In this document: one piece after another, positions 1 through 5,324 of the stretch
How positions within the stretch are numbered: the first letter of the stretch is position 1
Layout: each line of letters starts with the position of its first letter
Source of the DNA: an uncultured Eubacteriales bacterium
Lineage (GTDB): Bacteria > Bacillota > Clostridia > Oscillospirales > Feifaniaceae
Length of the DNA: 5,324 nucleotides
Assembly: GCA_902474785.1 (NCBI GenBank)
Contig: CABRXB010000095.1
Coordinates: 1 to 5,324 of the forward strand
Direction of reading: 5' to 3'
Made by a program: the position numbers and the translations under genes
The notes under the pieces: generated by a model
Seen by the model: the letters and a program-made list of their open reading frames with translations, nothing else
Databases searched by the model: none
What the model was told of the DNA's origin: nothing

Positions 1-577
1 TGGGTTTGCGGGGAGTGATCGGACGACATGTGCCAGATATAGTGGACTTTGTCCGAAATATTCCAATAATAGGCGTTGTTGGCGAAGCGGCCCAAAAGTT
101 CAATGCCGGCGCGCTCATAACAGTATTCGATGACGCCGTCGCACCGGATTTTGGTGATGTCTTCAACCTCAATCGTGCCGAGCCCGCCGGTCAAATTACA
201 GGTCATCTGATTCACGAAAATATAGGGGACGTCGTAATCGTCTAGATGTCTGGCATAATTTTCGCATAGACACTGCTGGAATAGCCCGGCATATAGTAGG
301 CGCTGTAGTAGTCGAGGCCGTCGCCCTTGAAGGTGGAAAGCGTCACCTCGGTGACGGTATAGGGGGACTCATTGCTACCGGGCGCGTGGATCACATAAGT
401 GGGGGTGCCGCCGCTGACTGCCGAGACAACGCCGCCGTGTCCAAAGAAGGAGCCGCCAACCGAGTTGAGCGCCCGATAGACGGCATGCCCCTTGGCGGCG
501 GCAAGCGACGGCAGGCAGGTCGCCATGAGCAAAAGGGCGCAAAGCAGCAGCGTGAAGAGCAACCGAGATCTTTTCAC
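1..577 (-). pseudogene. Secreted, permuted NlpC/P60-like (papain-fold) hydrolase, frameshifted, cut by window edge
   Basis: The first frame (GTG 577 to TAG 242) gives 111 residues: a signal peptide with MKRSR, a Leu-rich core and likely cleavage near LAAA/KG at 28-29, then a domain with FFGHGGVV (His47). It stops abruptly after MPDI. The minus-strand frame shifted by -1 is open from before 251 to the window edge. It continues the same kind of protein for at least 83 codons: HLDDYDVPYIFVNQ, then IRCDGVIEYCYERAGIEL (Cys codon 143-141). One extra A in the AAAA run at 262-259 would join the halves smoothly as VYAKNYARHLDDYDV. Cys-Asp-Gly-Val followed by an aromatic/RAGI segment resembles the catalytic Cys motif of NlpC/P60 enzymes (D-C-S/G-G-F/L-V). 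Having His-Gly-Gly-Val-Val before it, not after, is the order of the permuted YiiX/LRAT-like branch. Substrate is unknown; cell-wall peptide or lipid amide bonds are typical of the superfamily. The family call is inference from motifs only. Whether it is truly broken or a sequencing artefact is open. Confidence 0.6.
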
Positions 578-586
578 AAAAGAACA

Positions 587-593
587 CTCCTTT
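587..593 (-). promoter_or_regulatory. Ribosome binding site supporting a GTG start
   Basis: The minus strand reads AAAGGAG, 9 nt upstream of GTG at 577-575, in the 20-nt gap after the preceding gene. The GTG opens a typical signal-peptide N-terminus (MKRSR plus a Leu-rich core), and no ATG start competes nearby. The GTG start is therefore accepted. Confidence 0.8.
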
Positions 594-597
594 CAAA

Positions 598-1854
598 TCA
601 GTTGGCAGTTTGGCGTGGGAGAGAAGCCGGTTTGCCCCAATTGCCCTCCTTGGTGGCAAGCTCGTCCAGATCGGAACACCACCCTTCTGTCTGGCACAGC
701 TCCAACGCCTGGCTTGCCTGGCGAGCCTGCTCGGTGAGGGGGCCTTTTTTCATGGTCAACTCTTCCAGCGTGTCGATATAATAAATCAGCGGATCCGATT
801 CCACACAGCGCAGCGCCAAAGCGACCGTTTCGGGGTCTGCGGAGCGCAGCATGTCGTCAACCTCGGGATACAGGTAAAGCGAGATGTCAAAGGCGTACTC
901 CTCAAAGCTCCGGGGCAGCAGGGCTTCGTTTTGCGCGAGATAGGAAATCAGGCCGGGGGTGTGTGTTTTGCCCATAATGATAGCGGCTTCAGAGATCAAG
1001 AGGCTTTTTGTGCCGTTGGAGTATTTTCCGGGCTTGTCATCGTATCGCAGGAAATTGTCCAGCAGATCCATGACAAACTGAGGGGCGTCTGCATAGTGGG
1101 TGCGCTGATGTGTTGGATCTTGGGGCAGATCTTTCGTGCTGGCAAGGCTAAGCCCGATGAACATGCCGTGCACGGTATCATCGTCATACCGGTCGAAATG
1201 CTCCAAGGCGTCGTAGAGCAGGTCTTTTATACCGACGGGGTCTGTCATTGCCAGATAGCGCATGGCATACCCTTTGGACCTTGGGAGATTTTGTTTGCTG
1301 TTGAAAATCGACAAAAGCAGCTCCTTGTCCTCATCCGTGTTGCGCCAGTTGATATCGATGATCAAAAGAACTGTGAGCTGATCCTTGTCAGCGTCGGGCA
1401 AAGCGTCCGTGACAAGAATGTCGCGCAGCACGCGCTCATAGGCGGGCTCCACCTGAAAGCCATTTTCCAGCGTCATGGTGCTGTGCCCGTAGATGCCAAG
1501 CTCTAAAATGATCTGACGAAAAGCCATGGGCAGATCGGGATTTGTGAGAATGGAGCCCATGAGCGAGGGCGTCACGTTGGGGGCCAGCCGCTCCATGGCG
1601 ATGGGGGCGAACAGGGAGTATTCGGTCACAGCGCCGATCTCCTCCAGATAGTCGGCGGCCTCGGCCATGAGCGCCATCAGCTGCTTGTCGCTCAGGGCAT
1701 TGAGCGTCTTTTCAAAGTCCACATCGTCGCCGGCCAGCTCTTTTTTGAAAAGCTCCATGTTTTTGCGCAGCGCCACCGTCTCGGGGTCGGGCGGCGTCAG
1801 CGCGCGATAGGCTGCAAAGGCAAGCGTTGATAAAAGCAGTGCAGCCACAAGCAT
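598..1854 (-). CDS. Exported or membrane-anchored helical protein of unknown function, start region frameshifted
   Basis: I do not recognise this family. The open frame from ATG 1854 gives 418 residues. They begin with a hydrophobic segment (about 2-16) followed by YRALTPPDPE, which looks like the core of a signal peptide or N-terminal anchor that lacks its positive N-region. The missing part, MKK-R-(D/P)-x-FFL, is encoded just upstream behind a perfect ribosome binding site (ATG 1880) but one base out of frame. Adding one base to the A7 or T7 run restores a normal signal sequence. The rest is acidic, soluble and helix-rich, with regularly spaced Leu/Ala and short loops, vaguely like HEAT or armadillo-type repeats. 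DPETVAL occurs near both ends, just after the hydrophobic segment and again in the C-terminal quarter. Three Cys lie near the C-terminus, two of them five residues apart. The NlpC/P60-like gene starts 20 nt downstream, so the two are probably co-transcribed. Confidence 0.8.
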   Translation of the reverse strand: MLVAALLLSTLAFAAYRALTPPDPETVALRKNMELFKKELAGDDVDFEKTLNALSDKQLMALMAEAADYLEEIGAVTEYSLFAPIAMERLAPNVTPSLMGSILTNPDLPMAFRQIILELGIYGHSTMTLENGFQVEPAYERVLRDILVTDALPDADKDQLTVLLIIDINWRNTDEDKELLLSIFNSKQNLPRSKGYAMRYLAMTDPVGIKDLLYDALEHFDRYDDDTVHGMFIGLSLASTKDLPQDPTHQRTHYADAPQFVMDLLDNFLRYDDKPGKYSNGTKSLLISEAAIIMGKTHTPGLISYLAQNEALLPRSFEEYAFDISLYLYPEVDDMLRSADPETVALALRCVESDPLIYYIDTLEELTMKKGPLTEQARQASQALELCQTEGWCSDLDELATKEGNWGKPASLPRQTAN

Positions 1855-1889
1855 GAGAAAAAAAGGTCTCTTTTTTTCATGGAGAAATG

Positions 1890-1895
1890 CCTCCT
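1890..1895 (-). promoter_or_regulatory. Perfect ribosome binding site aimed at an out-of-frame ATG
   Basis: AGGAGG (1895-1890) lies 9 nt before ATG at 1880-1878, ideal spacing. That ATG opens a 27-codon frame starting MKKRDLFF that stops at TGA 1799-1797. The long downstream frame (ATG 1854) is shifted relative to it, has no ribosome binding site of its own, and has an in-frame TAA at 1899-1897 with no other start in between. The site therefore shows where translation was meant to start and exposes a frame break between 1877 and 1855. Confidence 0.85.
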
Positions 1896-1930
1896 CTTAT
1901 TGCGTTTTTTCAGTGACAACTGACAAATAA

Positions 1931-1957
1931 ATCATATCAAATCACGCCTTTTTTCAA
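1931..1957 (-). promoter_or_regulatory. Candidate promoter for the two-gene exported-protein unit
   Basis: Within the AT-rich gap the minus strand has TTGAAA (1957-1952) and TATGAT (1936-1931), each a good match to sigma-A boxes, but with a short 15-nt spacer. A predicted start near 1924 would leave about 30 nt before the AGGAGG at 1895. A promoter is needed here because a strong terminator lies upstream. The spacer is suboptimal, and other AT-rich pairings nearby (for example TTGAAA with TTATCT, 16-nt spacer, further upstream) cannot be excluded. Confidence 0.45.
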
Positions 1958-2148
1958 TGAAAGATAACAGAATTTTCGAATTTTTTCAAGCACAAAAATA
2001 AATTATTTTATTATTTTCAAAAACGGGTTCTGTTTTTGCGAAAGACAATAAAAATTCAAGGAAATCAGCATAAAAAGCGTGATGGGTAACCGAAAAAGGG
2101 ACAAAGAAGGGAGCCCACAAGAGGCATTCAGCAAAACGCAAGTCCCTC

Positions 2149-2190
2149 AAAAAAAGCAGCCGCCTGCACGTTCTTTCGTGCAGGCGGCTG
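2149..2190 (-). terminator. Intrinsic terminator of the metNIQ operon
   Basis: A perfect 14-bp stem (CAGCCGCCTGCACG, 2157-2170, with its complement at 2177-2190) closes a 6-nt loop. On the minus strand it is followed after one base by seven T (2155-2149). It lies about 63 nt past the metQ stop codon. There is no T-tract on the plus-strand side, so it acts for minus-strand transcription only. Confidence 0.93.
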
Positions 2191-2201
2191 AAAGAGAAGG
2201 C

Positions 2202-2231
2202 AAAACGTGCAAAGGTCAAAAGACACGTTTT
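2202..2231 (-). repeat. 8-bp inverted repeat just after metQ
   Basis: AAAACGTG (2202-2209) and CACGTTTT (2224-2231) form a perfect 8-bp inverted repeat with a 14-nt loop, about 22 nt past the metQ stop and 11 nt before the main terminator hairpin. On the minus strand its 3' arm ends in CGTTTTG, with only four T. It could be a weak first terminator or a 3'-end protecting stem; the sequence does not decide between them. Confidence 0.4.
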
Positions 2232-2253
2232 CGCAATGGAACTTTAGAGCGCT

Positions 2254-3105
2254 TTAGAACGTGGGCACCACGGCGCCGTCGTAGGTGTCGTTGATGTAGG
2301 TGCGCACGGCCTCGCTGTGCAGGGAATCGAGCAGGTCGGCGATGGCCTTGTTTTGCTCATTGCCCTCCTTGACGCACAGGATGTTGGCATAGGTGGTGGC
2401 GGCGATGGAATCCTTGTCCTCGATGGCCAGCGCGTCGGAGGCGTGCAGGCCGGCCTGAATTGCATAGTTGCCGTTGATCACGCCGATGTCGACATCGGGC
2501 AGCGAGAGGGCGATCTGGGCGGCCTCGAGCTCTTCAATGACATAGTTGTGGGGGTTTTCCGCGATGTTGAGCACGGTGGCCGAGAGGCCGACGTTTTCTT
2601 CGAGCTTAATCAGGCCGTTGGCTTCGAGCAGCAGCAGGGCGCGGGCCTCGTTGGTGCCGTCGTTGGGCACGGCGATGGTGGCGCCGTCGGGCAGACTTGC
2701 GAGGTCGGCGGTTTTGCCGGCGTAGATGCCGATGGGCTCATAGTGGACGGTGCCCACCGTGACAATATGGGTGTTGTGGTCGACGTTGAATTCGTCGAGA
2801 TAGGGCTGATGCTGGAAGTAGTTGGCGTCGAGATCGCCGCTGTCCAGCGCAAGGTTGGGCTGCACATAGTCGGTGTACTCGATGATGTCAAGGGTATACC
2901 CCTTGGCCTCAAAGTCGGCGCGGGCGGCTTCGAGGATTTCCGCGTGGGGCGTGATGGAGGCGCCGACCTTGACGGTCACGGGGGCGACGGGCTCGCCGTC
3001 TCCTTCGCCTTCGCCGTCGGGGGTGGAATCGTCTTTGGTGCAGGCGGTGAGGGCGATGGCCGCCACCAGGAGCAGGGCGAGCAGAAGCGACAGTTTCTTT
3101 TTCAT
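2254..3105 (-). CDS. metQ: MetQ, methionine-binding lipoprotein (NlpA family)
   Basis: This extracellular, lipid-anchored receptor delivers methionine to MetI (283 residues). A lipoprotein signal peptide is visible: MKKK, a Leu/Ala-rich core, then lipobox L19-T-A-C22. An acidic, glycine-rich linker (about 25-39) precedes the folded domain. Family motifs are GASITPHAEILE (48-59), DYVQPNLAL (79-87), LDANYFQHQPYL (92-103), VPNDGTNEARAL (146-157) and VINGNYA (209-215). In solved relatives, residues in these blocks surround the ligand. Substrate within the family could also be D-methionine or a derivative, but the Met-specific T-box and the metN-metI context support methionine. The ATG at 3105 has AAGGAG 9 nt upstream. 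The order metN-metI-metQ matches other Bacillota operons, and a strong terminator follows the stop. Confidence 0.96.
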   Translation of the reverse strand: MKKKLSLLLALLLVAAIALTACTKDDSTPDGEGEGDGEPVAPVTVKVGASITPHAEILEAARADFEAKGYTLDIIEYTDYVQPNLALDSGDLDANYFQHQPYLDEFNVDHNTHIVTVGTVHYEPIGIYAGKTADLASLPDGATIAVPNDGTNEARALLLLEANGLIKLEENVGLSATVLNIAENPHNYVIEELEAAQIALSLPDVDIGVINGNYAIQAGLHASDALAIEDKDSIAATTYANILCVKEGNEQNKAIADLLDSLHSEAVRTYINDTYDGAVVPTF

Positions 3106-3178
3106 GGTTGAAATCTCCTTTGCTATTGTTGCTTATTTTGGCGTCTATCTGAAAGAGGCTCCAAGCCCCGGGGAAACG

Positions 3179-3841
3179 CTATCGGATGCGCTTGTCGACC
3201 TTGCGGGAGGCCTTCTCCCCCAGCGTCTGAAAGAGCTGGACGATGAGGCTCAAAAAGATCACCATAACCCACAGAATGTCGACCTTTTTGCGGTAGTAAC
3301 CATAGTTGATGGCAATGGCGCCAAGGCCGCCGCCGCCCACGATGCCGGCCATGGCCGAGTAGCCCAGGATGGTGGTTGTCGCGATGGCGGCGCCCATGAG
3401 AAGAGAGGGCTTTGCCTCGGGCAGCAGCACCTTGCACACGATTTGCAGGGTGGATGCGCCCATGGATTGCGCCGCCTCGATCACGCCGGCGTCGACCTCC
3501 TTGACAGAGCTCTCGACCATGCGCGCCACAAAGGGAAATGCGGCGATGACAAGCGGCGGGATGGTGGCGGTGGAGCCGATGGAGGTGCCCACGATAAAGC
3601 GCGTGGTGGGCATGAGCGCCATGAGCAGGATGAGAAAGGGCACCGAGCGCAGCAGGTTGATGAAGGTGCCCAGCACCTTGTTCAGCGTTGGCATGGGGTG
3701 GATGCCGTCGGGGTCGGAGATGACAAGCAGCAGGCCCAGCGGCAGTCCGATGAGATAGGCGAAAGCGGTGGAGAACAGCGTCATGTAAAAGGTCTCAAGG
3801 GTGCCTTCTCCGATGAGCATGAGCATTTTAGTCGAGAACAT
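3179..3841 (-). CDS. metI: MetI, methionine ABC transporter permease
   Basis: This integral membrane subunit forms the methionine channel as a homodimer with two MetN subunits (220 residues, typical of MetI). Hydrophobic stretches that look like membrane spans lie at about 15-41, 55-77, 92-109, 148-172 and 190-210, matching the five-span plan of this permease class. The EAA coupling loop that contacts MetN is clear: E122-A-A-Q-S-M-G128, then I134, then LP at 140-141. The glycine-rich stretch GIVGGGGLG after the fourth span is also usual for MetI. The start is set by the AGGAGG 9 nt upstream of ATG 3841; the in-frame GTG at 3847 is too close to it. The gene overlaps the end of metN by 14 nt, and 73 nt separate it from metQ. 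That gap holds the metQ ribosome binding site and no visible terminator. Confidence 0.95.
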   Translation of the reverse strand: MFSTKMLMLIGEGTLETFYMTLFSTAFAYLIGLPLGLLLVISDPDGIHPMPTLNKVLGTFINLLRSVPFLILLMALMPTTRFIVGTSIGSTATIPPLVIAAFPFVARMVESSVKEVDAGVIEAAQSMGASTLQIVCKVLLPEAKPSLLMGAAIATTTILGYSAMAGIVGGGGLGAIAINYGYYRKKVDILWVMVIFLSLIVQLFQTLGEKASRKVDKRIR

Positions 3842-4847
3842 CAGCACTCTCCTCCTGATACGAAACGCCCTGCTGTTTCAAATAGAGCAGCATGCGCGAA
3901 ATGGCCGAGGGGTTGTCGGGGAGCTGCAACACGAGCTGCCCAAAGGTCTTGCCGTCGATGATCTGCGTGTTGGCCGAGAGGATGTTGACGGGCGCCCCGC
4001 AGTCGAGCACCATATTGGCCACAATGGGGGCGTCGGTCTTGCTGCCGTCGAAGGAGAGCCGCAGGCGGCGTCCCTGTCCAAAAGTCTCCTGCCCTGTGTC
4101 GCTTGGGTAGATCAGCCGGCGCGCCGCCTCGCTCTTGGGATTCAAGAAGATCTCCTCCACGTCGCCGAGCTCCTGCACCCGGGCGTCGGCCAAAATTGCC
4201 ACGCGGTGGCAGACCTCCTGAATAACGCGCATCTCATGGGTGATGAGCACCACCGTGAGTCCGAAATCGCGGTTGATGTCGCGCAGCAGGGCGAGGATGG
4301 ACTGCGTGGTGGCGGGGTCGAGAGCGGAGGTGGCCTCGTCACACAGCAGAACTTTTGGGTTGGTGGCAAGAGCTCTTGCAATGGCCACGCGCTGCTTCTG
4401 CCCACCCGAGAGCTGCGTGGGGTAGGCGCCGGCGCGGTCGGCCAGGCCCACCACTTCGAGCAGCTCCATCGCCCGGCTGCGCGCCTGCGCCGTGGGTGTG
4501 CCGATCAGCTCGAGAGGGAAGCAGACGTTTTGCAGCGCCGTTCTCTGCATGAGCAGGTTGAACGACTGAAAGATCATGCCGATCTGCTGCCGTTCGCTGC
4601 GCAGCGCCTTGGCGTCGAGGGTGGTGAGTTCAACGCCGTCGATGAAGATCTGCCCCTCGGTGGGGCGTTCCAGCAGATTGATGCAGCGCACCAGCGTGGA
4701 TTTGCCGGCTCCCGACAGGCCGATGATGCCAAAGATCTCGCCGCGCCGGATGGAGAGGTCGACATTTTGCAGCGCAGTGACCTCGCCGCCCGTGCCGGAG
4801 AAGATCTTTGTGAGGTTTTTGAGTTCAATGAGAGGCGTTTGCTCCAT
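3828..4847 (-). CDS. metN: MetN, methionine ABC transporter ATP-binding protein with NIL domain
   Basis: This is the ATPase that powers methionine import through MetI at the inner face of the membrane (339 residues, the usual MetN length). Motifs in order are Walker A GLSGAGKST (43-51), Q-loop Gln94, signature LSGGQ (146-150), Walker B ending in Asp170-Glu171, D-loop SALD and H-loop His204. Residues from about 265 onward form the C-terminal NIL (ACT-like) domain, which in characterised MetN proteins binds cytoplasmic methionine and inhibits transport. The open frame extends further upstream to 4979, but that part is T-box leader. The ATG at 4847 is chosen because it starts the family N-terminus (MEQTPLIEL), and AAAGGAAGG lies 11 nt upstream. 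It is the first gene behind the T-box, and its 3' end overlaps metI by 14 nt, which suggests translational coupling. No key residue is missing. Confidence 0.96.
   Translation of the reverse strand: MEQTPLIELKNLTKIFSGTGGEVTALQNVDLSIRRGEIFGIIGLSGAGKSTLVRCINLLERPTEGQIFIDGVELTTLDAKALRSERQQIGMIFQSFNLLMQRTALQNVCFPLELIGTPTAQARSRAMELLEVVGLADRAGAYPTQLSGGQKQRVAIARALATNPKVLLCDEATSALDPATTQSILALLRDINRDFGLTVVLITHEMRVIQEVCHRVAILADARVQELGDVEEIFLNPKSEAARRLIYPSDTGQETFGQGRRLRLSFDGSKTDAPIVANMVLDCGAPVNILSANTQIIDGKTFGQLVLQLPDNPSAISRMLLYLKQQGVSYQEESADVLD
3848..3856 (-). promoter_or_regulatory. Ribosome binding site that fixes the metI start
   Basis: The minus strand reads AGGAGGAGA here, inside the 3' end of metN. 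AGGAGG (3856-3851) is only 3 nt from the upstream GTG at 3847 but 9 nt from the ATG at 3841. The ATG is therefore the better start, which makes MetI two residues shorter than the longest reading. Confidence 0.8.
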
Positions 4848-4891
4848 GGGATAACCAACCTTCCTTTGTGTGTCGATACGGACAAGGGCGC

Positions 4892-4936
4892 AAAAAAACT
4901 CCCGTCTCCTGCATCGACATGATGCAAGGACGAGAG
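4892..4936 (-). terminator. T-box leader intrinsic terminator
   Basis: On the minus strand the 5' arm (4936-4921) pairs with the 3' arm (4915-4899) around a 5-nt loop ATGTC, and seven T follow (4898-4892). The stem has an outer block CTCTCGT/ACGGGAG, then CC/GG, then an inner block TGCATC/GATGCA, with small bulges between them. The 5' arm contains the CGTCCTT needed by the T-box antiterminator, so charged-tRNA conditions should favour termination before metN. Confidence 0.92.
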
Positions 4937-5205
4937 CATGACTGCTTCGTGTTACCACCTTGCTTCGCACAGACCTCACGGCCTGTGCCTTGACAGGTAC
5001 GGAAAAAGCGCGACCTCTAAAGATCGTTTTTCGATACCCTGACGCGATGACGGGCGCACCCGTCGCAACCTGTGCAAACCATCTGGTGGTTTACAGTCGG
5101 CGCGCAGCTCCAAGACCATGTTCAGCAAACTCTTGCGCACCCCTTCGCACCGACCGGGGCTCTCTGTGCCGCGCCTTTTTGCCTACTCTTCTCTTCATTG
5201 CCTTT
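4892..5205 (-). ncRNA. T-box riboswitch leader, methionine (AUG) specifier, upstream of metNIQ
   Basis: This cis-acting leader RNA senses uncharged tRNA and controls read-through into metN. Read on the minus strand, the conserved parts come in the usual order. The stem I 5' strand ends in AGTA (5199-5184). The AGAGAGC element and the distal loop with GGTGCGAA follow (about 5165-5141). The specifier loop reads GAAC-ATG-G with codon ATG at 5119-5117, and GGAGC follows at about 5112-5108. Hairpins at 5092-5076 and 5064-5049 occupy the stem II region, and a stem III hairpin (GCACAG/CTGTGC) lies at 4988-4967. The T-box sequence AAGGTGGTAACACG (4961-4948) can pair with CGTCCTT further on (4932-4926) to form the antiterminator. 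The TGGT in the bulge would match a tRNA ending in A-CCA, as tRNA-Met does. The antiterminator's 3' strand is also the 5' strand of the terminator, so the two folds exclude each other. The Met specifier agrees with the downstream transporter. The exact 5' end is approximate. Confidence 0.95.
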
Positions 5206-5262
5206 GTGTGGATATGAACTTGTGATCTGTCTGTGACACCGCTGTCTGCGGCGAATGAAGCA

Positions 5263-5291
5263 AGTTTACCGTAGCTTGCCCGTTTTGTCAA
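5263..5291 (-). promoter_or_regulatory. Sigma-A type promoter of the metNIQ operon
   Basis: On the minus strand a perfect -35 box TTGACA (5291-5286) is followed by a 17-nt spacer and a -10 box TAAACT (5268-5263, 4 of 6 consensus bases). The predicted start of transcription is near 5256, about 55 nt before the first conserved T-box element. The distance and orientation fit a promoter for the T-box leader and metNIQ. The -35 box lies inside a perfect inverted repeat (5284-5305), described in the findings. Confidence 0.75.
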
Positions 5292-5324
5292 CAGGGTGTG
5301 ACAAAGTTTGTGCAACAAGACAGA

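Noticed and set aside
610..1506. Plus-strand open frame of 298 codons opposite the unknown helical gene
   Set aside because: The minus-strand frame is longer, has a hydrophobic leader, acidic helix-rich composition and operon context; the plus-strand product has neither a start signal nor recognisable motifs.
1986..2219. Minus-strand open frame of 77 codons in the intergenic gap
   Set aside because: It reads straight through the metNIQ terminator and into the AT-rich promoter area, has no good ribosome binding site, and its Phe/Arg-rich product looks like translated non-coding DNA.
3166..3173. CCCCGGGG palindrome between metI and metQ
   Set aside because: It is an 8-bp GC palindrome without a loop or T-tract and with no other sign of an operator or terminator.
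2317..4922. Long plus-strand open frames (264, 362 and 373 codons) opposite metQ, metI and metN
   Set aside because: They are antisense shadows of GC-rich genes with clear family motifs on the minus strand; their products are Gly/Val/Asp/His-rich without coherent domains.
4848..4979. 44-codon N-terminal extension of metN in the same frame
   Set aside because: It runs through the T-box antiterminator and terminator, is Arg/Cys-rich without family similarity, and ATG 4847 with its upstream purine-rich site starts the conserved MetN N-terminus.
4960..5217. Plus-strand open frame of 85 codons across the leader
   Set aside because: It lies over conserved T-box structure on the opposite strand, and the protein has no recognisable features.
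5193..5260. CTTCATT (5260-5254) can pair with AATGAAG (5199-5193) in the leader RNA
   Set aside because: The first arm straddles the predicted transcription start, so it may not be fully in the RNA, and the second arm belongs to the conserved stem I strand. Coincidence is the simpler reading.
1..5324. Search by eye for CRISPR arrays, tRNA or rRNA genes, insertion sequences and integrase or attachment sites
   Set aside because: No regularly spaced repeats, cloverleaf-type sequences, transposase frames or flanking terminal repeats were seen.

Overview
The window looks like the chromosome of a low-GC-type Gram-positive lineage (Bacillota, probably class Clostridia) whose own genes are fairly GC-rich. 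The reasons are strong AGGAGG-type ribosome binding sites, a T-box tRNA-sensing leader, a lipid-anchored MetQ (the Gram-positive form of a binding protein) and U-tract terminators. Genus cannot be named from the sequence. All recognisable genes lie on the minus strand, so the window reads right to left.

Right part (about 5291 down to 2149): a complete methionine-uptake operon. A promoter (TTGACA, 17-nt spacer, TAAACT) feeds a long leader that is a classical T-box riboswitch with an AUG (Met) specifier, a T-box antiterminator and an overlapping intrinsic terminator. Behind it lie metN (ATPase with C-terminal NIL domain), metI (permease, overlapping metN by 14 nt) and metQ (substrate-binding lipoprotein). 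A 14-bp perfect hairpin with a T-tract ends the operon. Uncharged tRNA-Met should open the leader, and MetQ should pass methionine to MetI, driven by MetN.

Middle (about 2148 to 1881): an AT-rich intergenic stretch with a plausible promoter for the next transcription unit and a short tandem repeat near its likely transcription start.

Left part (1880 to 1): a second two-gene unit of unknown role. The first gene encodes an about 420-residue, mostly helical, exported or membrane-anchored protein that I do not recognise. The second, 20 nt downstream, encodes a secreted protein with His-then-Cys motifs suggestive of a circularly permuted NlpC/P60 (papain-like) hydrolase, and it runs off the left edge. 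Both reading frames are broken by the equivalent of one missing base. In the first gene the break sits between a perfect ribosome binding site plus ATG and the main reading frame, at A7 and T7 runs. A U_UUU_UUC heptamer there is in the right phase for a -1 shift. In the second gene the break is at an ordinary A4 run. The pair may be decaying, may carry homopolymer sequencing errors, or, for the first gene only, may use frameshifting. This unit is the least explained part of the window.
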